Of a stretch of 38,694 nucleotides of DNA, positions 16,184 through 25,326 are shown one piece after another (position 1 is the first letter of the stretch; every line of letters starts with the position of its first letter). The notes below the pieces were generated by a model. The model saw only the letters and a program-made list of their open reading frames with translations, was not told the origin of the DNA and ran no database searches. The position numbers and the translations under genes were made by a program. This DNA comes from Spirochaetota bacterium (lineage in GTDB: Bacteria > Spirochaetota > UBA4802 > JAGODF01), in the NCBI GenBank assembly GCA_029974015.1, contig JARKUF010000033.1:1-38694 (forward strand), read 5' to 3'.

Positions 16184-17473
16184 TTACGGCTTCAATGGTA
16201 TTTCGAAACTGAAAAGTGCCCACTTACCCTGTTCCGATTCCGCCCGTATTCGGCCCCCGTGAAGGACGATGATGTTCCATGTGACATAAAGCCCGATGCC
16301 GGACCCTTTCCTCGTCATCAGCTCCGGGGAGTCCAGACGGGAAAATTTCCGGAAAAGGTCTTTTTTCTGCTCTCGTGAAAACCCGGGACCTTCGTTCCAC
16401 ACCGAAACCTTTAGTTTGCCAGCTTCGGAAGAAATCGCGAGCTTCATTGCACCTTCGGAATTTCCGTATTTCACGGCGTTTCCTAAGAGGTTTACCATGG
16501 CAATTTTCATCAGTTCGGGGTCACATAAGACTTCAATATCGTCAGTGGGAAAATTCTTGGAAAAAAACATTTTTTTCTCCGCGATTTGTGGGGAGACAAT
16601 CCCGACTGACGGGGCAACCACTTCGGCCATAAAGGAGGTTTCGCGTAGGTCAGCCTTCATCTGCCCGCTTTCGAAACGGGATAGATTGAGGTACTCGGCG
16701 CTTAGATTGTACAGGTATTCCGCCTGTTTGATGATTCTGTCAACGATGCCACGGTGCTCTTCCGAAAGTTTGCCGAAATATCCGTCACGGAAAGTGGTCC
16801 CAAGGGTTATGATGGATGACAGCGGGCTTTTCAACTCATGGCTCACGAAACCGAGCATTTCCATGTAGGAGTTGATGGCGCCTGAGAGCTGTTCAATCCG
16901 GTAGGCCTTTTCCACGGCCTGGGCGAGCCTTTCGGCTATGGACAGATGAAGCGCCACATGGCGCTGGGAGTAGGCATGCGCGCGTTTTGAACTGCGGAAC
17001 ATTACCCCCACGGGCCTGCCGTCCACGGAAAGAGGGCAAGTCATGCTGGATAAGACCCCTTCTTCTATGAGGAGGGCCGTTGATTCGCTTTCACGATGGC
17101 CATCATAATATTTCTCAAGGTCGTTGATAATGCGCGGTAATCCGTCCCTGAACACTGCGTCCAGGGAGCTTCCGGTGAGGTCGGACGCGTAGTTGCGGCC
17201 CAGATGGAGAGGCTCGTAGTTAGCCGCAACATGGTAAAGACGCAGGCGCCTGCCTCCTTCTTCGAGGAAGGCCACGCCTATCCGGTCGCAGGGGAAAATC
17301 TCCTGGGTCGACTTGAACAGGAACTCTATCACGTCCGTCAGGGTGTTGCCAGCCGCGATTTTCCTGTTGATGAACTCCAGGGTCGTGTTTTCTTCCGGGG
17401 TGAACCTGATATCCTGAAAAGACGGCCCCGCAGAATCGTGATAACGGATAATATCACTTTCTTTTCTGTTCAT
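16184..17473 (-). CDS. GAF-domain sensor histidine kinase
   Basis: The protein has about 430 residues and no membrane helix. A GAF-type sensor domain (about 30-200) is followed by a dimerisation/phosphoacceptor helix with FVSHELKSPLSSII (His near 210) and a catalytic ATPase domain with N box MVNLLGNAVKYG, G1 VWNEGPGF and G2 GSGIGLYVTW. It should autophosphorylate on His and pass phosphate to a response regulator, but none is encoded nearby, so it is an orphan kinase. The signal is unknown. ATG 17473 was chosen because AGGAAGGAG lies about ten bases upstream; an adjoining TTG is one codon earlier. Confidence 0.92.
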   Translation of the reverse strand: MNRKESDIIRYHDSAGPSFQDIRFTPEENTTLEFINRKIAAGNTLTDVIEFLFKSTQEIFPCDRIGVAFLEEGGRRLRLYHVAANYEPLHLGRNYASDLTGSSLDAVFRDGLPRIINDLEKYYDGHRESESTALLIEEGVLSSMTCPLSVDGRPVGVMFRSSKRAHAYSQRHVALHLSIAERLAQAVEKAYRIEQLSGAINSYMEMLGFVSHELKSPLSSIITLGTTFRDGYFGKLSEEHRGIVDRIIKQAEYLYNLSAEYLNLSRFESGQMKADLRETSFMAEVVAPSVGIVSPQIAEKKMFFSKNFPTDDIEVLCDPELMKIAMVNLLGNAVKYGNSEGAMKLAISSEAGKLKVSVWNEGPGFSREQKKDLFRKFSRLDSPELMTRKGSGIGLYVTWNIIVLHGGRIRAESEQGKWALFSFEIPLKP

Positions 17474-17564
17474 CAAATGGCACTCCTTCCTATGAGATGC
17501 CCTCTATCGGGTTTTTATCCGGAGCAAAAATTTCCCCAAAAAAAAGGTCAGGGAGTCCGGTTTT

Positions 17565-17592
17565 TATACTTTCCCCGTTGGGGGAAGGTATA
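17565..17592. promoter_or_regulatory. Stem-loop upstream of the histidine kinase gene
   Basis: TATACTTTCCCC (17565-17576) pairs with GGGGAAGGTATA (17581-17592) over a four-base loop, with one G-T wobble. It sits about 90 bases upstream of the kinase start. Its role (operator, leader hairpin or old repeat remnant) is open. Confidence 0.35.
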
Positions 17593-17786
17593 AGTTGAAC
17601 CTGCAAAGTCTGTTTTTATGTCGCATGGTCGTCTATCGCCCAACAAATAGCGTTTACGTAATTGAAGGGCATCTCAGGCCGGTTCCGGTGGCCGAAAGCC
17701 GAATTAAGTTCAACAGACTTGGCAATATGTATAAGGTCAATACATATTCCGTAAAGGGCCCTGGCAGTCTTTTCAGGATTAAGAAT

Positions 17787-17878
17787 GGGCAACCTCCAAT
17801 AATTAGGTTTTCCCGCCCGCCGAAGGCGGGCGGGAAAAACGCAGTTTTTATGGATGACATTAATTTTTAGAGGTTCCC
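17787..17878. repeat. Dispersed palindromic repeat, copy 4
   Basis: At 92 bp this is the clearest short copy. The left end GGGCAACCTCCAATAATTA and the right end TAATTTTTAGAGGTTCCC are inverted repeats. The central GTTTTCCCGCCCGCC hairpin spans 17806-17840 with loop GAA. Confidence 0.85.
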
Positions 17879-18039
17879 AATGGAGTATTTCTGTATTTTT
17901 ATGAATGAATAATGTCCCTGGAACGAGTTTTTTACATTTTCCTCTGGAGATTATTTCCGATTAATACTATATGGACAGATGGTATGGCGCTTGCCATATG
18001 CATTATAGATATTCTTCTTTCAGCCAGTGCGCCTGAAAA

Positions 18040-19056
18040 ATGAGGGAGAATACTAGGGAAAATACGGGGGACATTGCATTGAAAAGACGGGGTTTCCCCT
18101 TCGGTATGTTTTTTCTTACCCTGGCCCTGTTCCTGGGGCTTTCAGCCATGGTGACGGCCGGTTATTTCTATTATTCCGCCAAGGAACGGATAGAAAGCAC
18201 TGTGGCCGCAACCAGAAGTTATGCCTTCCCCCTCGCGGAATCCCTGGCGAAACTGGCGGAACTCAGCCACCGCCTGGGGGACTACACGCCATTAAAGGCG
18301 ATGTTTCATGAAAAGATCGGGGAAAATATCATCGACGAAGCGTTTTTCGTCCTTCCCGACGGGAAACTTGTGGCCCATTCCAACAAAGAAGTGGAAAAGG
18401 AGCTACAGGGGAACATCGCATGGGACCAATTTGCCTACAACACCGACCTCATCCTTGCGCCCCTGGCGGAAAAATCGAAGGAAATACGCTTTATTGATTA
18501 CAACATCATCGAAAAAAAAATCCCATTTCGCCCACTGGAGCGGAAATACCTGAAAATGTATCTTTATAACAACATCGATACAACTGGCTGGCTTGTTACG
18601 CGGGCAGTCTTTACCCCGGGGAAGAAAGGTGAAACGCCGGTGGGGGCTGTGAGCTTTCTTGTGAGCAAAGACAGGGTCTTTTCCATCATCATGGAATATT
18701 TCAAGAAAGCAGTCCTCCTGGGAGAGGTCCTGGGGGGGGCCTCGCTTTTTATGGCCCTGGCCTTATCGTTGATGGTTTTTTTTCGATACAGGAATTATTA
18801 CCCCGCCGTCGGTGCGCCAGCGGTGAATGTGAAGACGGGGCCCCGGAAGGGAAGGGGCTCCGGTGTCTGGGATGTCCAGGAGTCAGTGGCCATCGACATT
18901 GAAGAATGGGTTGACGGGAATAAGGTGGGAGTGGACACGACGCGGCGCTTCGAGGCGGGAATTATGCAACCCGCCGTGATGGATGAAACGCTCGTCGATA
19001 TCGGAAAAACCGTGAGGGATGCCATCCCCGTGAAAAAAAGGATAAGCCGGGTTTAA
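18040..19056 (+). CDS. Membrane-anchored sensor-like protein, unknown family
   Basis: The 338-residue protein has an N-terminal membrane helix (about 22-47) and a second one near 228-250. They enclose a roughly 175-residue extracytoplasmic segment that resembles a Cache/PAS-like sensor (DEAFFVLPDGKLVAHSN is typical of such folds). The cytoplasmic tail of about 85 residues has no recognised output domain. It may start lower, at the TTG 18079, which has GGGGGA just upstream. It is followed after four bases by the STAS-domain gene, so the pair is probably one signalling unit in which the tail contacts a regulator. Confidence 0.7.
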   Translation: MRENTRENTGDIALKRRGFPFGMFFLTLALFLGLSAMVTAGYFYYSAKERIESTVAATRSYAFPLAESLAKLAELSHRLGDYTPLKAMFHEKIGENIIDEAFFVLPDGKLVAHSNKEVEKELQGNIAWDQFAYNTDLILAPLAEKSKEIRFIDYNIIEKKIPFRPLERKYLKMYLYNNIDTTGWLVTRAVFTPGKKGETPVGAVSFLVSKDRVFSIIMEYFKKAVLLGEVLGGASLFMALALSLMVFFRYRNYYPAVGAPAVNVKTGPRKGRGSGVWDVQESVAIDIEEWVDGNKVGVDTTRRFEAGIMQPAVMDETLVDIGKTVRDAIPVKKRISRV

Positions 19057-19060
19057 AAAT

Positions 19061-19708
19061 ATGATCTTTATTGAACATGTTGAATTGCTCCAGGGGAAAA
19101 TATCCTCCCTTGCGTTGAAGGGGCGGTTGGACAGCGAAACAGCGACCGATTTCGAGCGTTTCTTTGCGGAACTCCTCGGGAAAGGAAAGATATTCATTAT
19201 TATCAATGCGGAACAGTTGGAATACTGCAGTTCCGCCGGAATCGGCCTCATATTGTACCTGCAAAAAAAAATTTCATTGCTGAATGGCGTGATGGTGCTT
19301 CAGGGGATTTCGGAGGAGCTGAAAACCCTCTTTACCATCCTGGGTTTTGACCGCCTCGTGTCACTTGCAGAGGGGCCCGATGAGGCGGTGTCCATACTCG
19401 AAAAGCAGATGCAATTCTTGGACGGGCCCGCCCCGGAGACCGGGGCCAAGGAAGAAAAAAAGGTGAATGAAATCATCGGCCCGGTGGGACCGCCACAGCC
19501 GGTGCAGCCGGCCGGAAAATCATATAATAACCGGGAGTTTGCAGAATCGGAACCGGTGCGTTCCGGCGCCCCCGACTTCGATGTTCCACTCATAGTGGAA
19601 TGCGCCGAATGCAAGTCCTTCACCAGGGTCCTCAGGAGCGGCGCTTATATTTGCCCGGAATGCCACACGGAATTTTCCGTCGATAAGGACCAGACAATTA
19701 TTTTTTAG
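19061..19708 (+). CDS. STAS-domain protein with C-terminal zinc ribbon
   Basis: Residues 1-105 form a STAS domain of the anti-sigma-factor antagonist type: GKISSLALKGRLDSETATDF, IIINAEQLEYCSSAGIGLIL (the Ser pair is at the usual phosphorylation position) and a C-terminal helix. A Pro/Gly-rich linker follows, then a C-terminal zinc ribbon with CAEC and CPEC near residues 180-205. STAS proteins act in partner-switching with serine kinases; the fused ribbon is unusual and may bind nucleic acid or another protein. It begins four bases after the membrane sensor gene. The stop codon lies within a stray terminus of the dispersed repeat. Confidence 0.85.
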   Translation: MIFIEHVELLQGKISSLALKGRLDSETATDFERFFAELLGKGKIFIIINAEQLEYCSSAGIGLILYLQKKISLLNGVMVLQGISEELKTLFTILGFDRLVSLAEGPDEAVSILEKQMQFLDGPAPETGAKEEKKVNEIIGPVGPPQPVQPAGKSYNNREFAESEPVRSGAPDFDVPLIVECAECKSFTRVLRSGAYICPECHTEFSVDKDQTIIF

Positions 19709-19835
19709 AGGTCCCCCTTTGAAAATTGAATTGACTTTTATTGTATTCGTATAACAATTATTAAGGGCTGCCACAAAAACTGTGTTTTCCCGCCCGCCGA
19801 AGGCGGGCGTGAAAACCTGAGTATTAAAGGTTGCC
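19700..19835. repeat. Dispersed palindromic repeat, copy 5, plus stray terminus
   Basis: A terminus-like TTTTTAGAGGTCCCCC (about 19701-19715) overlaps the STAS stop codon. After about 50 bases a further copy starts with GGGCTGCCACAAAAACT (19765-19781). Its hairpin 19784-19798/19802-19816 has one mismatch, and it ends TTAAAGGTTGCC (19835). The two different ends suggest a recombinant or composite copy. Confidence 0.7.
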
Positions 19836-19932
19836 TGTACTTATTGAAAACTGAGGAATTCCCAGTTTAGGATATCCCGACCGGGAGGCCTGAAAATTCA
19901 AGCTGGAATATCCGGATTTGCAGAGGTGATTT

Positions 19933-20532
19933 ATGAAGGTTGTCCACGTATTGAAAAAAATTGAAAATATCGATGACGATATCAGGGAACTGCGGAAGCT
20001 GGAAAAGTCCCTCGCCCGGAACAAATCTTTCTCCACGCCCATTTACATGTCCATAGAAAAGCAGATCAATATCCTTCTGGGCGACAAGATCAAGCTGATG
20101 GAGCTTCGGATCGATAATCCCCCCAAGGAGTTTGTAGACTCCGATGATGATCAGGCCCAGGCGCCATCTGCGAAGGCCCCCTCCGATGACGCAAAAAAAA
20201 AGCCGACAACTTCAGTCAGGGCGAAGGCCGGCAAAGAAAGGGAGAAAAAAGCCTCCGAGGCGAAAAAGAAAACCGAGGCGGTGGATGAAACGATTCCCAT
20301 GATGACCCAGGACCTCATCGACCAGAAGTTTAAAAGCATAGAGGGGAGCCTGCAGAAGGGAAAGGAGCCGGGGAATGCCGAGGGAGACGATGTCGCGGAG
20401 AAGGGAGGGGACGACCATATCAAGCTCCTGGACATCGCCCTTGAAAAGGGGACCATTAGCAAAAACGACATTGAAAACGAAAAAAAGAAAGTGCGCTTCT
20501 TTAAGGATAACTTCCCGGGCGGTGAATATTAG
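19933..20532 (+). CDS. Coiled-coil, Lys/Glu-rich cytoplasmic protein
   Basis: The 199-residue protein begins with about 65 residues of well-ordered helix (KIENIDDDIRELRKLEKSLA, INILLGDKIKLMEL). A low-complexity Lys/Ala/Asp/Glu linker (about 72-130) follows, then a helical C-terminal part (HIKLLDIALEKGTISKNDIE). I recognise no family. No signal peptide or membrane helix is present. A role as a structural or adaptor protein is possible. It is convergent with the adenylate cyclase gene and overlaps it by four bases at the stop codons. Confidence 0.7.
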   Translation: MKVVHVLKKIENIDDDIRELRKLEKSLARNKSFSTPIYMSIEKQINILLGDKIKLMELRIDNPPKEFVDSDDDQAQAPSAKAPSDDAKKKPTTSVRAKAGKEREKKASEAKKKTEAVDETIPMMTQDLIDQKFKSIEGSLQKGKEPGNAEGDDVAEKGGDDHIKLLDIALEKGTISKNDIENEKKKVRFFKDNFPGGEY

Positions 20533-23267
20533 TCTTCCTTCAGGAGCTTTTCCACCATAAACTCTATCTTGTATTTTTCCAGGAAATACTGGGTGCTTTG
20601 GACAAAGGGACGCCCTTTACTTACAATTTCCATGTCCTTTATAATGTTATGGACTTCAATTCCCTGCTTTCGTAAATTCTTAATCTTCTCCGCTACGCTG
20701 TAGATTTCCTTGCCTGTCATGAAACCCGAAACCGCCTTGTCCGGGAAGGTGAAGTCATAAAAAGGCGCATCTCCCATGGAATAGTTGACGCGCATCAGCA
20801 GGGTGTTGTTCATGCTGAATTTCCCCAGAAACTCGGCTTCGATGTTTTTGGTCATTTCTGTGAAGTTCAGTGCGCCGAACCTGTCGGTCGAGAGGCGAAG
20901 TATTTTGAAAAGGCCCTTGTGAATGCGGTCAGTTCCGCTTTGTTTGTTAACACGTTTCGTCACGGAGGAGCAGAAGTCAAAGAGGTTGAGGATGTACGGT
21001 TCCTTCATGGAAATGGGTTTTATGAACACGAATAAGTTTCCTGTTTCAGTGATTACATACAGGACCAGCTTGCCGGCCGTTTCTTCGTACACGATGGTGA
21101 GGGCGAAAGGGCGCCGGTTTTCGCAGATGGTGCTTAGCCTGTCGAGCTGGGCGTCATCGCCGAAGAAGCGGTATTTCAGGGACGGTTTCGGTTTCAGCGA
21201 ATTTGATGCAAGGAGGCTTGCAATATTTCCGAAGGGTTCACAGGTGAGCCCGTTTTTATCGCGAGAGATAGACAGATACCGGGCTCCAAGGCGGGTGATG
21301 AAGCGGACGTTTTCCGGGTCCCTGTCCTCTATTATCATGCGGTACCCTTCCCGGAAAATATTGATGATGTTCTTGTAATGCTTCTTGTACGTTTCCGGCG
21401 TGATGATTGATACATAGCCGTCAAAGGGCCTTCGAAGGTGGAGCCCGTCGGCCAGGATTATCTTGAGAATGTCCGCCAGGTCGTCTTCGGAACCGTATTC
21501 GCGGATAAAGGATTCCCCCCAGCTTGTGATGTAGATGTGGTGGACCGTCCTTATTTCCTCGGCCCCCTCCAGATTGAAATTGATGATAATCAAGTTTAGA
21601 AGCAGGAACGATTCTTTCAGAAAAAATTCGTTTTTAATCCTGGCGCGGTCCCCGGAAAAAAACGTCGGGAGGTGGTTCATAATTTCCATGACGGCGTTCT
21701 GGTTGATCCGGGTGTACCCTGACTGGATGTTCAGCCTCGTGTAGACCGGATCATAGATGCCGTTAAGGGCCGCCCAGGCCAGGAGTTTCAGGAGGTTTGA
21801 GTCTGTTTTAATAGTGGTCGCCTGAAAGGCGTCGCTTTCGCTTCGGTCGCGCTTGTAAAGGCGCCACTCCGGGTTCTGAATCCCCTGGTTTAGGGGCTCC
21901 ACGTATATGATCGATTCGCTCGGCGTGTCCTTGAAGGTAATGAGCTGTTCGATCTTGTCTTTGTCCCTGCGGAAGTGGGTTTTGATCTTTCGGGAAAGGA
22001 GCATAAAATCCGACTCCGAGACCTTGTTTTGAAGGTTGAGCTTCGGGAGCTGCTGAGATATTCCCTGGTAGCTCAGGAGCATAAATTTGGTAACGAGGTC
22101 CCAGAACTCCATCACCCTGTTGAAGTCCCAGTTGTCGAAGTTGTCCAGCTCCTTGATGTCTTTCATGGTCCACTTCCACTCCCTGACGTATGAGAGCATC
22201 ACCTTGACTTTGTAAGGAATGTTTTTCTGGTCTTTCACTCCGGCATAGCGCGATATCTGAGGGTCCACTTTTAAATATAGGTTTTGTTTGAGGATCCTCA
22301 ACATTATTTCGTCCTTCATGATCTTTTCGTAGTAATCGTACACTTCGCGGAACATAAAGAGGTACGAGTCGAGCATGGTGTCGTCCAGGGAGCCGCCTAA
22401 AATATGTTTTTTTATCTTCTGGGAGAGGAGGGAGTACCCCTCCCCGAAGAGGTACTTTTCGAGAACGCCTATCTTGATGATCGACTTAAATGGATTGCCC
22501 AGTGACTTGATGATCTGGAAGAGGGCAGAGCCGAGGAAATCTTCCTTTGATATCTCGTAAAGGTTTCCCAGGTCGATAAAATCGTGTTCTTTCATGCTCT
22601 CCGGGAGGCGGGTAAAGAAAGTGTCGTACTCCTCGTCCTTAACGAAATGGGGCACCACCCACCAGAAGGGTATCTTTCCGGCGATGATGATGGAGCTGCG
22701 GTAAAATTCGTCTTTTAGGACGGCCCCCACCGTGGAGCCGAATGCCTCCTCTTCGTCCTCGGCGAAGATGTTGTTTCTGATGCTTTCGATGTCGTTGACG
22801 AAAAGATGGACGGGGACGTCGAGCTCCCGGGAGGCCCATTTTTGGATGGCGTCGACTTTTTGCATGAAGTGTCCAAGCTGTTCCTTCGTGACGCTCCCCC
22901 TGTCCACGCAAACCCAGTAGTCGAAGTCGGATTTTTTGTTGTAGGCCACGGTGCCAATGCTACCCATGACGGCCAACATTTGGATGAAGCGATTGGAATA
23001 GTCTATTTCCATACGCGCCGTGGGGTATTTCCCTTTGATGAATTTTTTCGTCGCCTCGTCCGGGGTGTACGCCTCAATGCCGTAGGGCGCATCGCCCTCT
23101 ACAAAGCCAGGAAGTTTCCCGTGGTTGACGGAGAGAAGGAAGGGGATTGCGTTGATGACGCGCCTTGCGTTGACATTGGGAAGCAAGTCCTGGAATCGCT
23201 GGAACTTGAGGCTGTTGAAAAGCTGAAACCTCGCTTTGTTTTCCTGAATAATTTCCTGGTATTCCAT
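20529..23267 (-). CDS. cyaA: Class I adenylate cyclase
   Basis: The 912-residue protein matches the class I (enterobacterial CyaA-type) family, which makes cAMP from ATP using a polymerase-beta-like nucleotidyltransferase domain. Visible matches are LLSVNHGKLPGFVEGDAPYG then YTPDE; GSIGTVAYNKKSDFDYWVCV, equivalent to the E. coli GS...SDLDIWVC motif with the metal-binding Asp pair; and GSTVGAVLKDEFYRSSIIIAGK. The long C-terminal part (about 350-912) is helical and regulatory. ATG 23267 is preferred, though a TTG two codons earlier is possible; neither has a clear ribosome binding site. It is divergent from a diguanylate cyclase gene. No cAMP receptor gene is in the window. Confidence 0.92.
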   Translation of the reverse strand: MEYQEIIQENKARFQLFNSLKFQRFQDLLPNVNARRVINAIPFLLSVNHGKLPGFVEGDAPYGIEAYTPDEATKKFIKGKYPTARMEIDYSNRFIQMLAVMGSIGTVAYNKKSDFDYWVCVDRGSVTKEQLGHFMQKVDAIQKWASRELDVPVHLFVNDIESIRNNIFAEDEEEAFGSTVGAVLKDEFYRSSIIIAGKIPFWWVVPHFVKDEEYDTFFTRLPESMKEHDFIDLGNLYEISKEDFLGSALFQIIKSLGNPFKSIIKIGVLEKYLFGEGYSLLSQKIKKHILGGSLDDTMLDSYLFMFREVYDYYEKIMKDEIMLRILKQNLYLKVDPQISRYAGVKDQKNIPYKVKVMLSYVREWKWTMKDIKELDNFDNWDFNRVMEFWDLVTKFMLLSYQGISQQLPKLNLQNKVSESDFMLLSRKIKTHFRRDKDKIEQLITFKDTPSESIIYVEPLNQGIQNPEWRLYKRDRSESDAFQATTIKTDSNLLKLLAWAALNGIYDPVYTRLNIQSGYTRINQNAVMEIMNHLPTFFSGDRARIKNEFFLKESFLLLNLIIINFNLEGAEEIRTVHHIYITSWGESFIREYGSEDDLADILKIILADGLHLRRPFDGYVSIITPETYKKHYKNIINIFREGYRMIIEDRDPENVRFITRLGARYLSISRDKNGLTCEPFGNIASLLASNSLKPKPSLKYRFFGDDAQLDRLSTICENRRPFALTIVYEETAGKLVLYVITETGNLFVFIKPISMKEPYILNLFDFCSSVTKRVNKQSGTDRIHKGLFKILRLSTDRFGALNFTEMTKNIEAEFLGKFSMNNTLLMRVNYSMGDAPFYDFTFPDKAVSGFMTGKEIYSVAEKIKNLRKQGIEVHNIIKDMEIVSKGRPFVQSTQYFLEKYKIEFMVEKLLKED

Positions 23268-23497
23268 TTGCAACGCCGTACGGTTATTTTAGAAGGTCAA
23301 TATAAGCCGTTTGGCGCGTTTTTTGCAAGAATTAATAGGACCGATGGGCCGGGGAGACCTTGGGTTTCACGGCAGGTTGCTTTTCTCCTTGACTATTTAA
23401 TCTTGGAATGCCACATAAAGCAGGGATTTCACTGGAACCGCCGGGTATTGTAAACGGAGCAGGAGAATCTGTAAAAAACCGGTTTACGGGTGAGCAC

Positions 23498-24340
23498 ATG
23501 CCTGGGAGAGTTATACAGACCATCGAAAACATCGAACTCGACATCCTGTCGGATATCGACGATTCCGAGATTTTTCGATTTGTCATCGACTCATTGCGCC
23601 ACGAGACCGATTCGCCTTACGCGGCACTCACGGAAGCGATCCTCCATTACAATCTGGGAGAGGATGACGCGAAACATGTGTGGGACGAGATACTGGCCAA
23701 CAAAGACGCGCTGGAATCGGCGCTGGGAAGAAAGGTCAGCATCAAAACGTCCCTGGTGGATTATTTCACATCGAGACGCCAGAAGGAAAAGATCATCATT
23801 TTCATCAAAGAAAATATGATAAGCGCCTTCGATACCGCCATGAGGGACGGCCTTACGGGCCTTTACTCCCACGCCATCATACACTCCGAGCTGGAGAGGG
23901 AGTTCCAGACCGCCCGGAGGTACAACCTGGACCTCTCGGTGATCTTCATCGACATCGACGACTTCAAAATGTTCAACGATTCATACGGCCACATAGCCGG
24001 TGACAAAGTGCTCATGCTTGTAAGTTCAGTTCTACGCGAAAAACTCCGCATAACCGACAAAATAGGGCGCTACGGCGGCGAGGAGTTTCTCATCATCCTG
24101 CCCCACACATCCCTGGAAAACGCCGGGGCCATAGCGGAGAAACTGCGCGTGTCGGTCAAGGAAGCTTCATCGGCGTCGTCAAGCCTTCCCCGAGGAGTGA
24201 CTGTGTGCATTGGCGTCTCCGAGATCGGCGCAAACACCAGAGACGGCCACGATCTTATTAACGACGCCGATATTTGCATGTACAGTGCGAAGAAGGAAGG
24301 GAAGGACCGTGTGTGCGTGGGAGGTCAGATTCTGGCGTAG
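23498..24340 (+). CDS. GGDEF-domain diguanylate cyclase
   Basis: The C-terminal half is a GGDEF domain: DGLTGLYSHAIIHSELEREF, VIFIDIDDFKMFNDSYGHIA and the active-site loop RYGGEEF near residue 193. RITD lies five residues before the loop and is an intact inhibitory I-site. It should make cyclic di-GMP from two GTP with product inhibition. The N-terminal 100 or so residues are acidic and helical, with no recognised sensor. The start is uncertain: ATG 23498 with GGGTGA upstream is chosen; the frame is open to ATG 23408. It is divergent from cyaA and overlaps the tsaD 3' end by 16 bases, convergently. Confidence 0.92.
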   Translation: MPGRVIQTIENIELDILSDIDDSEIFRFVIDSLRHETDSPYAALTEAILHYNLGEDDAKHVWDEILANKDALESALGRKVSIKTSLVDYFTSRRQKEKIIIFIKENMISAFDTAMRDGLTGLYSHAIIHSELEREFQTARRYNLDLSVIFIDIDDFKMFNDSYGHIAGDKVLMLVSSVLREKLRITDKIGRYGGEEFLIILPHTSLENAGAIAEKLRVSVKEASSASSSLPRGVTVCIGVSEIGANTRDGHDLINDADICMYSAKKEGKDRVCVGGQILA

Positions 24341-25326
24341 ACGTCGGTGTCGAGTCCGCTTTGCGCCCCTGAGGCAAAGTAGCGGTATCCTATCCCGGAA
24401 ATCATGGCGGCGTTGTCCGTGCACAGGCCCTTCGACGGCAGGTGGACTATATCGCCCTCCTCCTGACGTTCGCGGACCATCTCCCTTAGTCTTCCATTGG
24501 CGGCCACGCCCCCGGCCACGACGATTTTCCGAATGCCTTCGCGGCGCGAGGCGTCGAAGAGCCTGCGGACAAGGATTTCCAGGGCCCTCTCCTGGAAGGA
24601 ATAAACGATCTCAGCGGGGTCGGCTTCGGGGTTCTTTTTTACATAATTGATAACGGCGGTCTTGATCCCGCTGTAAGAAAAACGGAAATCATCGCCGGGA
24701 TCAGGGAGGATTTTCGGGAAAACCATCTTTCGGGCGCGCGCCTTTTGCGCTAACTTTTCAATGGCCGGGCCTCCGGGATAGCCAAGACCCAGGAACTTCG
24801 CCACTTTGTCGAAGGCCTCGCCGACGGCGTCGTCGGCCGTGCGCCCCAGAGTTTTCAACTCTCCGATGCCGTCAACCCGGTAAAGCGCGGTGTTTCCTCC
24901 GGAAATTAGGAGGCCAAGAAAGGGGTAAGCGAGCTCGGCCCCTTCAAGGAACGGGGCATAGAGATGCGCTTCCAGGTGGTTTACCGCTATCAGGGGAATT
25001 TTCAGGGTAAAGGATATGGCCTTGGCGGACTGCAGTGCCACCAGGAGGGACCCCACGAGGCCGGGGCGGTTAGTGGCCGCAACGTATGAAAGGTCCTTAA
25101 AACCCACACCCGCGTCTTCCAGGGCTTTCCGTATGAGGCCGTTTATTACCTCAAGGTGGGCCCGGGAGGCTATTTCCGGAACGACGCCGAAGTAGGCGCT
25201 GTGGAGGTCAACCTGGCTGAAGACGCAGTTCGAGAGGACCTCCCTCCCGTCCAGTACCACGGATGCCGCGGTCTCATCGCAGGAGCTTTCCAGCCCCAGG
25301 CCAAGCACCCCGGCCTTACTTGCCAT
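24325..25326 (-). CDS. tsaD: tRNA N6-adenosine threonylcarbamoyltransferase
   Basis: TsaD transfers the threonylcarbamoyl group to A37 of ANN-decoding tRNAs, working with TsaB, TsaC and TsaE. Family motifs: GLGLESSCDETAASVV at the N-terminus, the metal-binding HLEAH, LLISGGNTALY, GYPGGPAIEKLA and the C-terminal VVAGGVAANGRLR. ATG 25326 is chosen rather than the longer frame, because the conserved N-terminus begins directly after it; it overlaps the ctpA stop codon by 11 bases (ATGGCAAGTAA). The product is about 333 residues, normal for the family. Confidence 0.95.
   Translation of the reverse strand: MASKAGVLGLGLESSCDETAASVVLDGREVLSNCVFSQVDLHSAYFGVVPEIASRAHLEVINGLIRKALEDAGVGFKDLSYVAATNRPGLVGSLLVALQSAKAISFTLKIPLIAVNHLEAHLYAPFLEGAELAYPFLGLLISGGNTALYRVDGIGELKTLGRTADDAVGEAFDKVAKFLGLGYPGGPAIEKLAQKARARKMVFPKILPDPGDDFRFSYSGIKTAVINYVKKNPEADPAEIVYSFQERALEILVRRLFDASRREGIRKIVVAGGVAANGRLREMVRERQEEGDIVHLPSKGLCTDNAAMISGIGYRYFASGAQSGLDTDVYARI

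Larger units (their letters stand above)
17474..18039. other. Divergent intergenic region with hairpin and repeat
   Basis: No gene is supported between the histidine kinase (minus) and the membrane sensor (plus). It holds a strong hairpin at 17565-17592 and repeat copy 4 at 17787-17878. Promoters for both divergent units should lie here; I could not place them confidently. Confidence 0.45.

Noticed and set aside
15793..17878. CRISPR-like repeats
   Set aside because: The repeated hairpins are few, vary in length and are separated by genes and unrelated DNA; there is no regular spacer array and no cas gene.
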